Below are positions 37,669-50,895 of a stretch of 64,000 nucleotides of DNA, piece after piece. Location of the stretch: the NCBI GenBank assembly GCA_029204045.2, contig CM055077.1:3247069-3311068 (forward strand), in the 5' to 3' direction. The notes beneath the pieces were generated by a model. It searched no databases, had not been told where the DNA came from, and worked only from the letters and a program-made list of their open reading frames with translations. Position numbers and translations under genes: made by a program. This DNA is from Tillandsia leiboldiana. Taxonomy: Eukaryota > Streptophyta > Magnoliopsida > Poales > Bromeliaceae. Numbering within the stretch: position 1 is the stretch's first letter; each line of letters starts with the position of its first letter.

Positions 37669-38640
37669 CCTAAGCCCCTAAACAATTTCCCGTAGCATTT
37701 GAGTGCACGAAAGCTCGATAATCCTCATTGTGTGAGCTGCACGGGGACCAAATGCAAAGAGGGAAGGAAAAGAGAGTTGGAAGAAATATAAGTATCCACG
37801 ATAACCGGAAATGTATGTATTTTCTTAGGCAACTCTTGTGAAGAAACTTGGCTTGTGAACCGCATACTAATATAGGCATCATATTAATTATGTCAAATAA
37901 CCAATCTATAGCATGTTTCTAGGCGACCTGTGAAGAGATTTGGTCTGAAAATTGCATACTAATGCATGCATTTTTCTCAATCATGTGAAGCAACAGATTC
38001 CTGCATGGTCGCAGACAACTTGAGAAGAGAATCGGTTCCACAAACCATAGAATCGAGCGCCGCAATACGGAACAAATAGGATTAGGAAAATAGAGGAGGG
38101 AACTAAAAGCAAGTAAAAAATTTCAGCACCAAATCAAATAGGATCAGGGAAAATAGAAAAAGAAACCCAAAGCAAGTAAAAAATTCTGGAAAAAACAATG
38201 GACAAAGAGGCTCAGATTGATTGATGCATAGTACGAATGCATCTTATTTCGCATTGGATAACAGTTAAGTTGCATACCATTCTCTGTAAAAAAGTAGTTC
38301 AAAAATTTAATGCATTTCCTTAAACATATATATAAAAAAAAACAAATCAACAGTTTGAAGGGCCAAGTGGTATAATACAAAACCAAATAGGTTTAGAGAA
38401 ATAGAGCAGGAAAGGGAAAAAACAAATAAAAAATTACGGGAAGGCGATGCACGAAGAGACTCATATTGATCGATGCATAGTATGCAGGCATCTTCTTTAG
38501 CACCGAAAAAGTTGGCAAGTTACATGGCATTCTCGGTAGGCAAACATTTCAAAAAGTAGAGATACATAAGGAGAAAATAGCACAGGCATATAAGAAACAC
38601 CCCCCATCCAAAAAAGTAAACAGTCAAGGAAAGGACACAA

Positions 38641-38780
38641 AAATAAGAGCATGAAGGGGGGAAAAAAAGAACAATGCAGAAAGAGAGTAAAAAAAAAAAT
38701 AGTGAGGAACAAATAAGAGCATGAAGGGGGGAAAAAAAGAACAATGCAGAAAGAGAGTAAAAAAAAAAATAGTGAGGAAC
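38641..38780. repeat. 70-bp tandem duplication
   Basis: The block AAATAAGAGCATGAAGGG...AGTGAGGAAC occurs twice with a period of 70 bp. It is also present in the right unit (near 48106-48250), with a period one base longer because of an A-run difference. Confidence 0.85.
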
Positions 38781-40477
38781 AAATAGAAGGTAGAGAAGTG
38801 AAGAATTTTAAAATTTTGTTAGAAAATCAGGAAAACACATTCAGAGGAAAAAAAATTGAACCAACAATAGGTATCAATGAATAAAAAGACATGAATTGGG
38901 AGTTTTACTGCTGGAGCATTCCAGTGAGAAAGAGTAAGCAACTATTTTTGTTATCCTCTAGATGTTTTTTCTTCTTTTTTTTTCAAGAAGTCCTGCACAC
39001 ACACACACCCCCCCCTCCCTTTTTATTCCTTGGTTTTTCATAGTATGACAAATCATCATCGCCTCAACCAAACAACTTGAAAATATCAAAGAAGCATGGA
39101 GCATCAAAGAAAGAAAGCACATAGGAGAAAAGCATTCAAGTATGTTTTTAGGCAAAAACCAATCAAATATCGAACTAATATATGCTTTAGATCATTGATT
39201 GCTAGACACATATTCTAGTCCAATCCTTTTTTCATCTAAAGACTGGGTGAAAGCCAATGAGTTTATGCCTCATAATTTTCAGAACTTTCATCTTTTTTTT
39301 TTTGCTCCCTTTTTTTTTCTTTTTTTCCGCACGGTTCCTACTGAAGCCTACACTTCTTTCGAACCCCGGCCTCCAATTAGAGGGAAGGGGGGAAGTAGCT
39401 TATCCAAGACATAACCAAGCCCTCAAATGCATTGCAACATATTCTCTAAAGGCAAATGAATGTTATTCATAATGGCTTTTCCTGTAAGAAGGCACCACAA
39501 GCACACAAATCCACACAACAAAACTGCACATTGTAGATTAAAGGATCACAAATCGAATGCAAGCAAAGGAATCACAGAAAATAAAACAGCAATTACGCAT
39601 GAATGCACCATCACCAAGAATAAGTAAGTAGAGAAGGCGTACTAAACAGAGCAGAAGGCAAGAAACTTTCTGTTGTGAAAGAAGGAAGGGAGCTGCACAC
39701 AAATCGCAAGAAACTTTCTGTTGTGACCTACCAAATACAGAAAGAAAGAGTGAAAAATATCACCACAAGTTCATATATTAACTGTTGCAGGAACCAAATA
39801 ATTAAGCAAGAAAGAGAAAGAATACCTGCAGAATTAAAGGGCTCCTAGATCCTGCTAATTAGAGTGTCCTACCAAATAAAAGTAACACACTATTTTAGTT
39901 AATCTACATAGAAAAAGTTTAGAGAAAAGCTTAGAGGAATACTCAACCTATCCATGAAAACATGAGCAATCTTCTGTTCTTCTAAGGAAGGAACACCTAT
40001 ATTTACAGCATTTATAGCACACAATATAACATACATCATAAGAAGCAAGAACCTTCAGGGATAGGCCAAATTTGTATAGCAGTGAGTAGTAGGTGATGAC
40101 GGCGACCAATCCCATCATCACCGGCCACCAGCACTGCCAACATTTCTGAGAAAAGAGAGCAGAACAGGCTGGCAACATTTCTGAGAGAGAAGGGAAGAGC
40201 AGAGAGAGGAAGAAATGAGAGGGAAAGAGTGAGCGAGTAATAAATGAGAGCAGAGAAGTGAGGCGCCACCGGTCTGAGATAGGACCGAGCAAGTACACCC
40301 ATACCATCAATTTCATCAATTCCAGGTAAAATGCTACAGGACATACATCCCAGATCACAGAGGAGCCGCACGACGCATGACGCATGGTAAGCATTCTCTC
40401 GAATACTTGGTGAGCAACATACATCACTGTAAGCATTCTCTCAAACACTTGGTGAGCAAAATGCTGGCACCGTACAG

Positions 40478-40800
40478 ATCGGTATAGTCAACCGAAGGAG
40501 GTGACGCAACAGTAAGGGGAGAGCAAGTGAAGAGGGAGGACGGTCAGAGGAGAGGGTACCATCAAAATCAACGAAGATTACACTCACAAAAACCCAAGGA
40601 CGACAAAACCCACAGAGAAGCAGCACGGAGCCCAGCCGAGGAGGAGAAAATGGGAGGGGGGGCGAACGGGCGGTAGCGCGCAGGCCCGTACGATCCGCCG
40701 AAGGATGTGACGCAACAGTAAGAGGAGAGGAGGCGAAGAAGGAAGGCGGTCAGGGGAGAAGGTGGGAGTGCAACGGGAAGATGAGCCTCTGCAAATCTGG
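40478..40800. repeat. Diverged duplicated block with GTGACGCAACAGTAAG
   Basis: About 90 bp around 40480-40570 and 40685-40770 share GTGACGCAACAGTAAG and the following GGAGAG...CGGTCAG pattern. A separate repeat of AAGCATTCTCTC...CTTGGTGAGCAA lies just left (about 40390-40460). Both recur in the right unit. Confidence 0.6.
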
Positions 40801-41014
40801 TGAGCCGTACTGTAGCAGTAGGTCGTGTAGCAGTAGGAGAGAAAGAGGAAGGGTTGTGTAGCAGCAGGAGAGAGAGAGCAAGCTGACAAAGTGGAGGGCG
40901 AGGAGTAGAAACATCACGAGAGATCGACACGTAAGCACAGTAAAACTCATAATTCATGTTTTTTTATTGATTCCTCCCGTTTGCATCCCCATATATATAT
41001 ATATATATATATAG

Positions 41015-41167
41015 GAAATTGCTAGATGTACACCTCAATTGGGGTGTACATCTTACACCCCAATTGGGGTTCCACTCGTCCCATCGATGGGACGAGTAGA
41101 GGAATACCCATTCCAGAATAGGGTGGGTGTAGAATATACACCCCATTTGGGATGTACAAGTAGCACT

Positions 41168-41170
<3 letters not shown>
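41015..41170. mobile_element. TA-array-inserted MITE, family A copy 2
   Basis: Ends AATTGCTAGATGTACACC and GGATGTACAAGTAGCACTT, with an internal hairpin CTCGTCCCATCGATGGGACGAG. A short TA array lies on the left and a long one on the right (41173-41255). About 156 bp. Confidence 0.75.
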
Positions 41171-41260
<90 letters not shown>

Positions 41261-41436
41261 AGCGTTTATATATTTTTAAAAATATAAGTAATAATATACT
41301 TATAAATTTTTTATTATTGAATTTGGAGTGAAATTTGTGCATATGTAAAGTTATCTAAGAAGAGATTTGTGCATTTGTGCCTTCGTCCCCGTTTCCCCCG
41401 ACCCTTCTCCATCATCATCATCTAGGGTTTCAATCC

Positions 41437-42291
41437 ATGGACTCCTCTCCCTCTTCGCCCTCTCCCTCTTCCTCCGCCGCCGCCCACCGCCGCGGCGAGA
41501 TCCGCTTCACGGTGACGCAGCTCGAGCAGCGCAAGGTGGAGGAGAAGGTCGCCGAGATCTACCGCGTCCTCCATGGCGTCGCCCCTCGCACCCAATCCCT
41601 CATGTAACCCTCTCCTCTTTCCCCTCTCTTCAGTCTCCAACCCCATCTTCGCCGACTCCTCGGCTTCGCTCAATTGCTCTTTGGATGCGTGTTTTGATCT
41701 TTGAACCGTGCCCTTTTCGATCGTTTATCTCGAATGTGAGATGCGTTTTTGTAGGCTTGAGCTATGGCGTGATAAGCATGTGGAGTATTTGTGTAGAGGA
41801 CGTAGACAACTTGGGCCCCCCTTTCTTGTACTTGATGCAAAGTGAGTTCTTTTACCGATTTATTCGTCATAGTAATCGCCTAGTAATTGGTAACGTGGTG
41901 GCTAAAAGCGCCAATTTTATATTTCGGAAGGTCCAAAAAATTCAAAAATGTTTATACTCTTTGGTTGTTACTGACACTGAAGACGTTGGTGGATGCAACC
42001 ACACAATTTTATGGTGTAAAAGATGAGAAGATTGAAAGGGCTTTCGCTTTTTCTTTTTTATGGCTTTCCATGGTGTAAAAATGGTACTTTTAACTATCGC
42101 GTCGCGAAACTAGACCTAAGAATCTGTAATCTATATAATTATATTTCGAATTTTTTACTAAGATGTGTTTCTATCATGGCTCCAGCCGACCTTGGCTGTG
42201 TTATTGGATTCTTCATGCGCTTGCTTTATTAGGAGAGCGGCCTGAGCCGGAATTTGAGAGTGCCGTCGTGGACTTTTTATCTCGTTGTCAG
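41437..42291 (+). pseudogene. Orphan 5' copy of farnesyltransferase beta gene (exons 1-3 only)
   Basis: Exons 41437-41603, 41755-41841 and 42186-42291 match the complete gene at an offset of 9,459, with the same upstream sequence and start codon. The copy stops inside intron 3, where the sequence switches to the right-hand PPR gene at about 43559. Exon 4 onward is absent. If transcribed it could encode about 120 genuine residues plus an intron-derived tail. It lacks the zinc-binding and catalytic residues, so it cannot be an active subunit. Confidence 0.92.
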
Positions 42292-42966
42292 GTCTGTTAC
42301 ATCAGTAGGACATTCCTTTTTCTTTTTTTGTTTTTTTTCCTTTTTCAAATTTTGTCAACGGCTCTTCCAAGTTGGTTGACCATCATTGCGGTTTCGTGTA
42401 GATGTTAGTTTTTCTTATTTTGCTTGAATTAAGGTGAGATGCAATACAAGGGCTATGAGATTATCCTTAAAAGACAAGGTATATTAACATCAGAATCTTT
42501 AAACGTAAACACGGAAGGGTATTAGCTGTTTGAGATGGTCAATTTGTTCTTACCTTATTTAAGAGTCATGTTTGATGTTATCTGCTTTCCTTTTGTATAC
42601 TTCCATGCCGTTTCGATGGTCGCATTCATATCTTGCGTTGGCGTCTAGTGCCTGAAGAAACTAGTTTAGTTGTCCAAAGACTCCAAACTAGAAGAGCAAC
42701 TAAATGTGTGGTAGAGCAGAAGCAAGAAAATGAGTTGGGTTTTAAGGCCGAAAGTTATTATCTTAGCTAAATCAAAAACTAAAGAAGTGCTGCTACTATG
42801 TTGCGGAGTGTAAAGCAAGAACGTACCTCGAGGAATGAAGTAAGGAGACAGAATATCTAATTTAGCTACGCTGAGGGCAGAAAGCGCAAAATAAAGTGCA
42901 CTTGATGTGTCTAAGTACTAAGTAAGAAGATCGGAACTCAACTAATTAGTCAGTCTAAGAACTTTC

Positions 42967-43236
42967 TGTTGGCTATTTATTTATGGGTTAAAAATAGGTC
43001 CAACTCCTGCCCGTGACAATAGGCCCAGGAGACTAATAAGTTGAGTTGGGTGAGCCCAATAAATTGAGTGGAGCTGCGGTCCACAAGAGACCGAACGGCA
43101 AGAGGCCCAACAATAGATCCAACGTCCAGGTGGCTTGAGTCCGGTTGAGACCCGTGGGCGCTGTGTCTGTACGCTTTAAGTGAATTGGTTGCGTATTTCT
43201 AATAGCTCGAGCTTTTGGAATTAATGGTTAGCGCCA
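42967..43236 (-). repeat. TG...CA dispersed repeat, copy 2
   Basis: The reverse complement of the repeat at 19641-19898, with ends TGTTGGCT and GTTAGCGCCA. It lies in intron 3 of the orphan FTB copy and is present identically in the complete FTB gene at 52426-52695. Confidence 0.65.
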
Positions 43237-43540
43237 ACGATCCTACACTTTCATACGTATGTTTTTCACTTTCCCATATATAGAAAAAGCATAGTGATAG
43301 TCGAAGTTATAATGTTGAATAATCCAAAGGGATTATATTCAATCATGCTAAGATGTTTTATGAAGGATTTTCATGTTATTTTATGTGGAAGCTGGAACCG
43401 TTTTTTTTTTTTTTTTTTTTTTTTACCTTTTTGTAAGAACTCTTTTCACATCACTTGTGATGATAATCCATAATTTTCTTTTACACTAATTGACACCATG
43501 ATATCTTTGAAGCTCACTAACCGCTATTTTCTCTTCAATT

Positions 43541-46540
43541 CTATACACGTTTTAATTCCCCATTCTCAAAATGGTGAAACCTCTTCGCATCCCGCACAAT
43601 GAGTTGTCGGCCAACAAGCTTTGAGATTATCTTCAAAGCAGTGTGGCAATCTCCACACGCACGAAGGTTTTTAATAATTCGGATAGGCGAACGGGCACCA
43701 CTAGTCATAAGACCGTAGCCAATAGCCAATCTCTCACTGTGAGCTAGCAAAGCTTCCTCTTTTGACTCTTGGTCAATGTCATGTAGAACGAATCGGGTAT
43801 CTGGAATATAACCGGCCTCTTTCATTTGAGCTGACAAACACCTTAATTGGTGATAAATCTTCTCATGTTCAGGATGGGATCGATCACCCGCCCGATACTC
43901 GTGAACTCTGTTTCTAACCTCAAGAAGATTAGCCTTTTTCCTCTCTTTCTCCTTCGCAAGGTCCGAAGCTTTGACAGGTAAAAGACCCAATTTACCCTGG
44001 TCGTTTAATTTAGAAGGGTCCAAGCGCTCAACGATCTCAGCACATCTATCCCCAAGCTCCAAATTACCATTAATCCGACAAAGGTTCATTAGAGTTTCCC
44101 AAACATCAACACTTGGTTCAACAGGCATCTGTTCAATGAATTCTAGGGCTTCTTCCAAATACCCAGATCGTCCAAGCATATCTACAATGCTCACATAGTG
44201 TTCCATCTTAGGGTTGATGCCAAAATCCTTTTGCATTGATTCAAAATGTAGCATTCCCTCATCAACTGCTCCTAGAACTCCACAGGCAAAGAAGACATTG
44301 ACAAACACGTAACTGTCCGGCTTAAGTCCCAACTGTTTAAACTCGCTAAAAAGATCGAGTGCTTCCTCACCAAGACCATTATTAGCAAAACCCAAAATCA
44401 TCGTATCCCAAGAAGTTAAATTCCTCTGAGGCATACTCTCAAATAGCTTTATTGCATCATCCATCGATCCACACTTTGTGTACATTTCTAAAATTTTGTT
44501 GTGAACACCAACAACAACATTGACCATTATTCGTGAAATGTGGTCATGTATTTTTTTCGCTTCCTCAAGAGAAGAAGCTTCACCGCATGCTTGCATCAAC
44601 TGGAAATACCTAGGGAGGTCCACGACTATACCCTTTTTCTCTAACAAGTCCAGGACTTCTACGGCTTCTTTTACTTTGTTCTCTTTGCAGAACTCATCCA
44701 GTTCATCAACCGTACCCTTATAACCACAAGTTTCAACTGTTTCCGGAGATCCACCAAAAGATGACACACCATTAGCTTGGCTTGTAGCCATCAGCAGAGG
44801 ATAATCAGTCCCTCTCTGAAATGAAACATTATTCTGCTGGGCTGGTAGAGGATTCACGCTATTATACCAACTTGGCTTCTGAGGACTCTGGTAGATATCT
44901 GTAGTCATTTCTCCAGAAAAGTCTAGCTGGTTATTTGGTGTATCACCTCTTGGTTTCGCACTGTTGTATATATTTGGATTTGGATAGGTGTGTCCTGGAT
45001 TATCACCATATTTCACATTAGGGCCTTGATCAAATCCTGCATTGTTCTCTTTATAAGCTCCACTTTGATTTTGGTAAGGCTGTCCAGAAGTTGCTGTTTG
45101 AAACCGAGCTTGGTAGTTATACTGGAATTCAGAAGGCTTTTTCGAATAAAAAGTTTCTGCTCTCTGATGAGTATCTACAGTTCTCTCTCCACTAAAACTA
45201 GGTTGGTTATTAGGGTTATTTCCCTTACTTCCATCAGGATTTTGATATGTTCGTCCATGATTTTGTCCATGATTATATCCATAATGCCCACTATCAGCGT
45301 TTTCTCCACTAAATGATTGTGGGTGATTTGGAATAACACTTCTCGGGTTCTCGCTGTTATATCCATGAGGACCCCAATATGTTTGTTCTTGATAATTTCC
45401 ATGATACCCATTAGTGGATCTCTCCCTATTGATTGATTGTTGGTTATCTGGGACGTTGCTGCTGGAATTGTTGTGACGGTTTGCAGCTTGATAATGTTGC
45501 CCAGCATCATATCCGTAATTCCCATTTCGCACTTGCTGAGCCCCTGTATTCTCCTCTTTATTGGACCCTGTTGGGTAATGATGAGGCTGTATATTTCCTA
45601 CATTACCGTAACCACGATGATCATTTGAGCTTCTCCCAGAAGCTTCTACATTCTCACCTCTCTGGCGCGAATTTGGATCCTGATAGAATTCGCCATCAAT
45701 CCTCTCCACAGCAGAAGTACTAACGCTACGTAGCGGCATCAAGGACTCTGCGCAATCCAACTCTACAGGAAGCCTATGACTTCCAAAATGATCGATAAAT
45801 AATCACACATATATAACCACAAAAAAAAAAACAAAAAAACCCTGAATATGAACAAAGCAAAAACATATACATTATATTGGGTTCTTAGGAAACATAGCCC
45901 TAATATTTGTCTCGCAAAATTTCAAATTGACGATGATATTGCGCCAAGCGTAAGAATATAGAAGAACAAGTAAATGAATCAATCGAAAGAGCGTATGGAA
46001 CACAAAAGGAGTAACATTTCTAATTCAAACAAACTAGTTGGACCAAAAAGATCCTGGATAAGAAATTGGCCATGCAAAAGAAAACAACTAAACAAAGTGT
46101 ATATAGTGTTACGAATACAAATCGAAACTTTTAATGGTACATATAACAAATTTAAGTTTTATCAGCAGGAAAATGATATAAAAGGAAAAAAGGAAAGAAA
46201 AAAAAAAAGAGTAAACAAAGCCAAACACAACGCTAAACGCAATGATGTATGCACTCAAAATCCTGATTAGATATTCATCAAACGAAGCATTTTATGAGCA
46301 TCTCAACAGTACCCACCCCCTAATTTCTCCGAGAAAGAGTGTTTTTGATGAGAATAATAAGATCGGATAACGGAATCGAAAGGGCGAATAATGCTTATAC
46401 CTGGAGATCGATTGGGAGAAGCTCCATTTAGAAACCCTGGAGAAGGGGGAGATTGGGGAAGAGGCGAGGACCCTCAAAAAGCTCGGAGAAGAGGAGCGGG
46501 ATCGCGTAATGGCTCTTCGAGCGAGCACCGCGAGCGCCAT
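43541..46540 (-). CDS. PPR-DYW RNA editing factor, right copy with replaced C-terminus
   Basis: Exon 1 is 46401-46540 and exon 2 is 43541-45773, encoding an uninterrupted 790 residues. Compared with the left copy the frame is intact (7 T at 44551-44557) and the deaminase motif is complete (H725, E727, C753, C756). The duplication junction falls after HHFENG, so the conserved VCSCKDYW end is replaced by ELKRV and a stop read from FTB intron 3. The lost CxC normally binds the second zinc of the DYW domain and DYW is the family signature, so editing activity is doubtful unless another protein supplies it. The presequence, N/Q-rich region and PPRs are as in the left copy. Confidence 0.88.
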
Positions 46541-46545
46541 TTTAA

Positions 46546-46578
<33 letters not shown>

Positions 46579-47488
46579 CACTCTCACTCGCGTTTGGGGA
46601 AGAAACCCTAAACCCACTCATTTGTTTCGCGTCGGGGAAGAAGGGTTTTGGGGACATTTTCAATTATGCCCCTGACAACTTTGGAAATTAAACATTTGCT
46701 AGATTACAAATGGATCCGGATTGGCGGAGCTCCCGCCCGATCCACTCCGAGTGATAAGTGAGAATAAAAAAATATAAAAATATATAATTTCATCCTGAAT
46801 TCATCCTAATCTGGCAAATTAAAGGAGCAAGAGAGGGAGATTCATTTTTCTTTTGATCCGTGCTAAAAATTTGTTAAAAATTCGCTCACGACTTCAAACG
46901 CTGTAGTGGTATTCGTTTTTTCGTTAGACAATTCGATTGTCTCGAAAAATATAAATAAAAGTAAAAAATTATATATTTTTATAAAAATTATATTATTTTA
47001 TGCTTAGTTTTGTGTGCCGAGAAATTTGGATGTGAGATAAGATTTTTGGGAAGGACCCAATTCAAAATATGGAAGGTGGAGGGATCAAATAGTATTTTGG
47101 GCTGTGGTGTGAGCACAACGAGTTATTATTGTTAGTAAGCCGAATCGTTACATTTGGTATTGGAGCCCGTCATCAGCCGGACAGAACTAACGAGATAAGT
47201 CTCACATCGTCTAATAATTTTGGGTTGTGTGTGTTTGAGCTAACGAGAACGTCAGATCTAAACAAGGGGTCTGTAACACTCCAATAATCTCATATCGGAT
47301 GTGATTGAAGTTGTGATTCGGTATATAAGAAATATGGACACTAGTAATAATAACCAGGCTTAAATATTTTGAGCTGTGGTGTGGATCTAACGAATTATTA
47401 TTGTTAGTAGACCGAATTTTTATATTAATATAATTATAAATAAGAATAAAAAATAAAATTAAAATTAAAATTAACATAATTTCATCCC

Positions 47489-47535
<47 letters not shown>

Positions 47536-47754
47536 TTCGGCTACTATACTATTAATAGTACCAACTTATTGGTACTATCAAGTTTTCTACCTTTAGATTA
47601 ATCCCTTTGATTATTTTCACCCTTTAGATTTTGCTATTTCCCAACCACCTATTAAACCTAAGTGGCCCACTATTATCTCAACTATATATTTTTTAATCTA
47701 AAAATTAAAAACTTAATAGCACCAATAATTTAATACTATTAATAGTATTACAGC

Positions 47755-47884
<130 letters not shown>

Positions 47885-47960
47885 GGCTAAAATACTATTA
47901 ATAGCACCAAGTGATTGGTGCTATCAAGTTTTTAGCCTTTGAATTAAAAAATGTATGATT

Positions 47961-47970
47961 CAAACATTTC
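47961..47970. other. Deletion junction with templated filler
   Basis: Left flank equals 36111, right flank equals 38507. Between them stands CAAACATTTC, which with the following AAAAAG copies 16 bases found downstream at 47999-48024 (and at 38541-38556). This fits end-joining repair with templated insertion. Confidence 0.8.
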
Positions 47971-50479
47971 AAAAAGTTGGCAAGTTACATGGCATTCTCG
48001 GTAGGCAAACATTTCAAAAAGTAGAGATACATAAGGAGAAAATAGCACAGGCATATAAGAAACACCCCCCATCCAAAAAAGTAAACAGTCAAGGAAAGGA
48101 CACAAAAATAAGAGCATGAAGGGGGGAAAAAAAGAACAATGCAGAAAGAGAGTAAAAAAAAAAAATAGTGAGGAACAAATAAGAGCATGAAGGGGGGAAA
48201 AAAAGAACAATGCAGAAAGAGAGTAAAAAAAAAAATAGTGAGGAACAAATAGAAGGTAGAGAAGTGAAGAATTTTAAAATTTTGTTAGAAAATCAGGAAA
48301 ACACATTCAGAGGAAAAAAAATTGAACCAACAATAGGTATCAATGAATAAAAAGACATGAATTGGGAGTTTTACTGCTGGAGCATTCCAGTGAGAAAGAG
48401 TAAGCAACTATTTTGTTATCCTCTAGATGTTTTTTCTTCTTTTTTTTTCAAGAAGTCCTGCACACACACACACCCCCCCCTCCCTTTTTATTCCTTGGTT
48501 TTTCATAGTATGACAAATCATCATCGCCTCAACCAAACAACTTGAAAATATCAAAGAAGCATGGAGCATCAAAGAAAGAAAGCACATAGGAGAAAAGCAT
48601 TCAAGTATGTTTTTAGGCAAAAACCAATCAAATATCGAACTAATATATGCTTTAGATCATTGATTGCTAGACACATATTCTAGTCCAATCCTTTTTTCAT
48701 CTAAAGACTGGGTGAAAGCCAATGAGTTTATGCCTCATAATTTTCAGAACTTTCATCTTTTTTTTTTTGCTCCCTTTTTTTTTCTTTTTTCCGCACGGTT
48801 CCTACTGAAGCCTACACTTCTTTCGAACCCCGGCCTCCAATTAGAGGGAAGGGGGGAAGTAGCTTATCCAAGACATAACCAAGCCCTCAAATGCATTGCA
48901 ACATATTCTCTAAAGGCAAATGAATGTTATTCATAATGGCTTTTCCTGTAAGAAGGCACCACAAGCACACAAATCCACACAACAAAACTGCACATTGTAG
49001 ATTAAAGGATCACAAATCGAATGCAAGCAAAGGAATCACAGAAAATAAAACAGCAATTACGCATGAATGCACCATCACCAAGAATAAGTAAGTAGAGAAG
49101 GCGTACTAAACAGAGCAGAAGGCAAGAAACTTTCTGTTGTGAAAGAAGGAAGGGAGCTGCACACAAATCGCAAGAAACTTTCTGTTGTGACCTACCAAAT
49201 ACAGAAAGAAAGAGTGAAAAATATCACCACAAGTTCATATATTAACTGTTGCAGGAACCAAATAATTAAGCAAGAAAGAGAAAGAATACCTGCAGAATTA
49301 AAGGGCTCCTAGATCCTGCTAATTAGAGTGTCCTACCAAATAAAAGTAACACACTATTTTAGTTAATCTACATAGAAAAAGTTTAGAGAAAAGCTTAGAG
49401 GAATACTCAACCTATCCATGAAAACATGAGCAATCTTCTGTTCTTCTAAGGAAGGAACACCTATATTTACAGCATTTATAGCACACAATATAACATACAT
49501 CATAAGAAGCAAGAACCTTCAGGGATAGGCCAAATTTGTATAGCAGTGAGTAGTAGGTGATGACGGCGACCAATCCCATCATCACCGGCCACCAGCACTG
49601 CCAACATTTCTGAGAAAAGAGAGCAGAACAGGCTGGCAACATTTCTGAGAGAGAAGGGAAGAGCAGAGAGAGGAAGAAATGAGAGGGAAAGAGTGAGCGA
49701 GTAATAATGAGAGCAGAGAAGTGAGGCGCCACCGGTCTGAGATAGGACCGAGCAAGTACACCCATACCATCAATTTCATCAATTCCAGGTAAAATGCTAC
49801 AGGACATACATCCCAGATCACAGAGGAGCCGCACGACGCATGACGCATGGTAAGCATTCTCTCGAATACTTGGTGAGCAACATACATCACTGTAAGCATT
49901 CTCTCAAACACTTGGTGAGCAAAATGCTGGCACCGTACAGATCGGTATAGTCAACCGAAGGAGGTGACGCAACAGTAAGGGGAGAGCAAGTGAAGAGGGA
50001 GGACGGTCAGAGGAGAGGGTACCATCAAAATCAACGAAGATTACACTCACAAAAACCCAAGGACGACAAAACCCACAGAGAAGCAGCACGGAGCCCAGCC
50101 GAGGAGGAGAAAATGGGAGGGGGGGCGAACGGGCGGTAGCGCGCAGGCCCGTACGATCCGCCGAAGGATGTGACGCAACAGTAAGAGGAGAGGAGGCGAA
50201 GAAGGAAGGCGGTCAGGGGAGAAGGTGGGAGTGCAACGGGAAGATGAGCCTCTGCAAATCTGGTGAGCCGTACTGTAGCAGTAGGTCGTGTAGCAGTAGG
50301 AGAGAAAGAGGAAGGGTTGTGTAGCAGCAGGAGAGAGAGAGCAAGCTGACAAAGTGGAGGGCGAGGAGTAGAAACATCACGAGAGATCGACACGTAAGCA
50401 CAGTAAAACTCATAATTCATGTTTTTTTATTGATTCCTCCCGTTTGCATCCCCATATATATATATATATATATATATAG

Positions 50480-50632
50480 GAAATTGCTAGATGTACACCT
50501 CAATTGGGGTGTACATCTTACACCCCAATTGGGGTTCCACTCGTCCCATCGATGGGACGAGTAGAGGAATACCCATTCCAGAATAGGGTGGGTGTAGAAT
50601 ATACACCCCATTTGGGATGTACAAGTAGCACT

Positions 50633-50635
<3 letters not shown>
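50480..50635. mobile_element. TA-array-inserted MITE, family A copy 3
   Basis: The duplicate of the element at 41015, flanked by TA arrays of different length from those of the left unit. Confidence 0.75.
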
Positions 50636-50719
<84 letters not shown>

Positions 50720-50895
50720 AGCGTTTATATATTTTTAAAAATATAAGTAATAATATACTTATAAATTTTTTATTATTGAATTTGGAGTGAAATTTGTGCA
50801 TATGTAAAGTTATCTAAGAAGAGATTTGTGCATTTGTGCCTTCGTCCCCGTTTCCCCCGACCCTTCTCCATCATCATCATCTAGGGTTTCAATCC

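Noticed and set aside
39948..40957. Minus-strand open frames rich in Ser, Leu and Pro (also at 49412-50420)
   Set aside because: Low-complexity pyrimidine-rich DNA with repeats. No recognisable protein. More likely untranslated or spacer.
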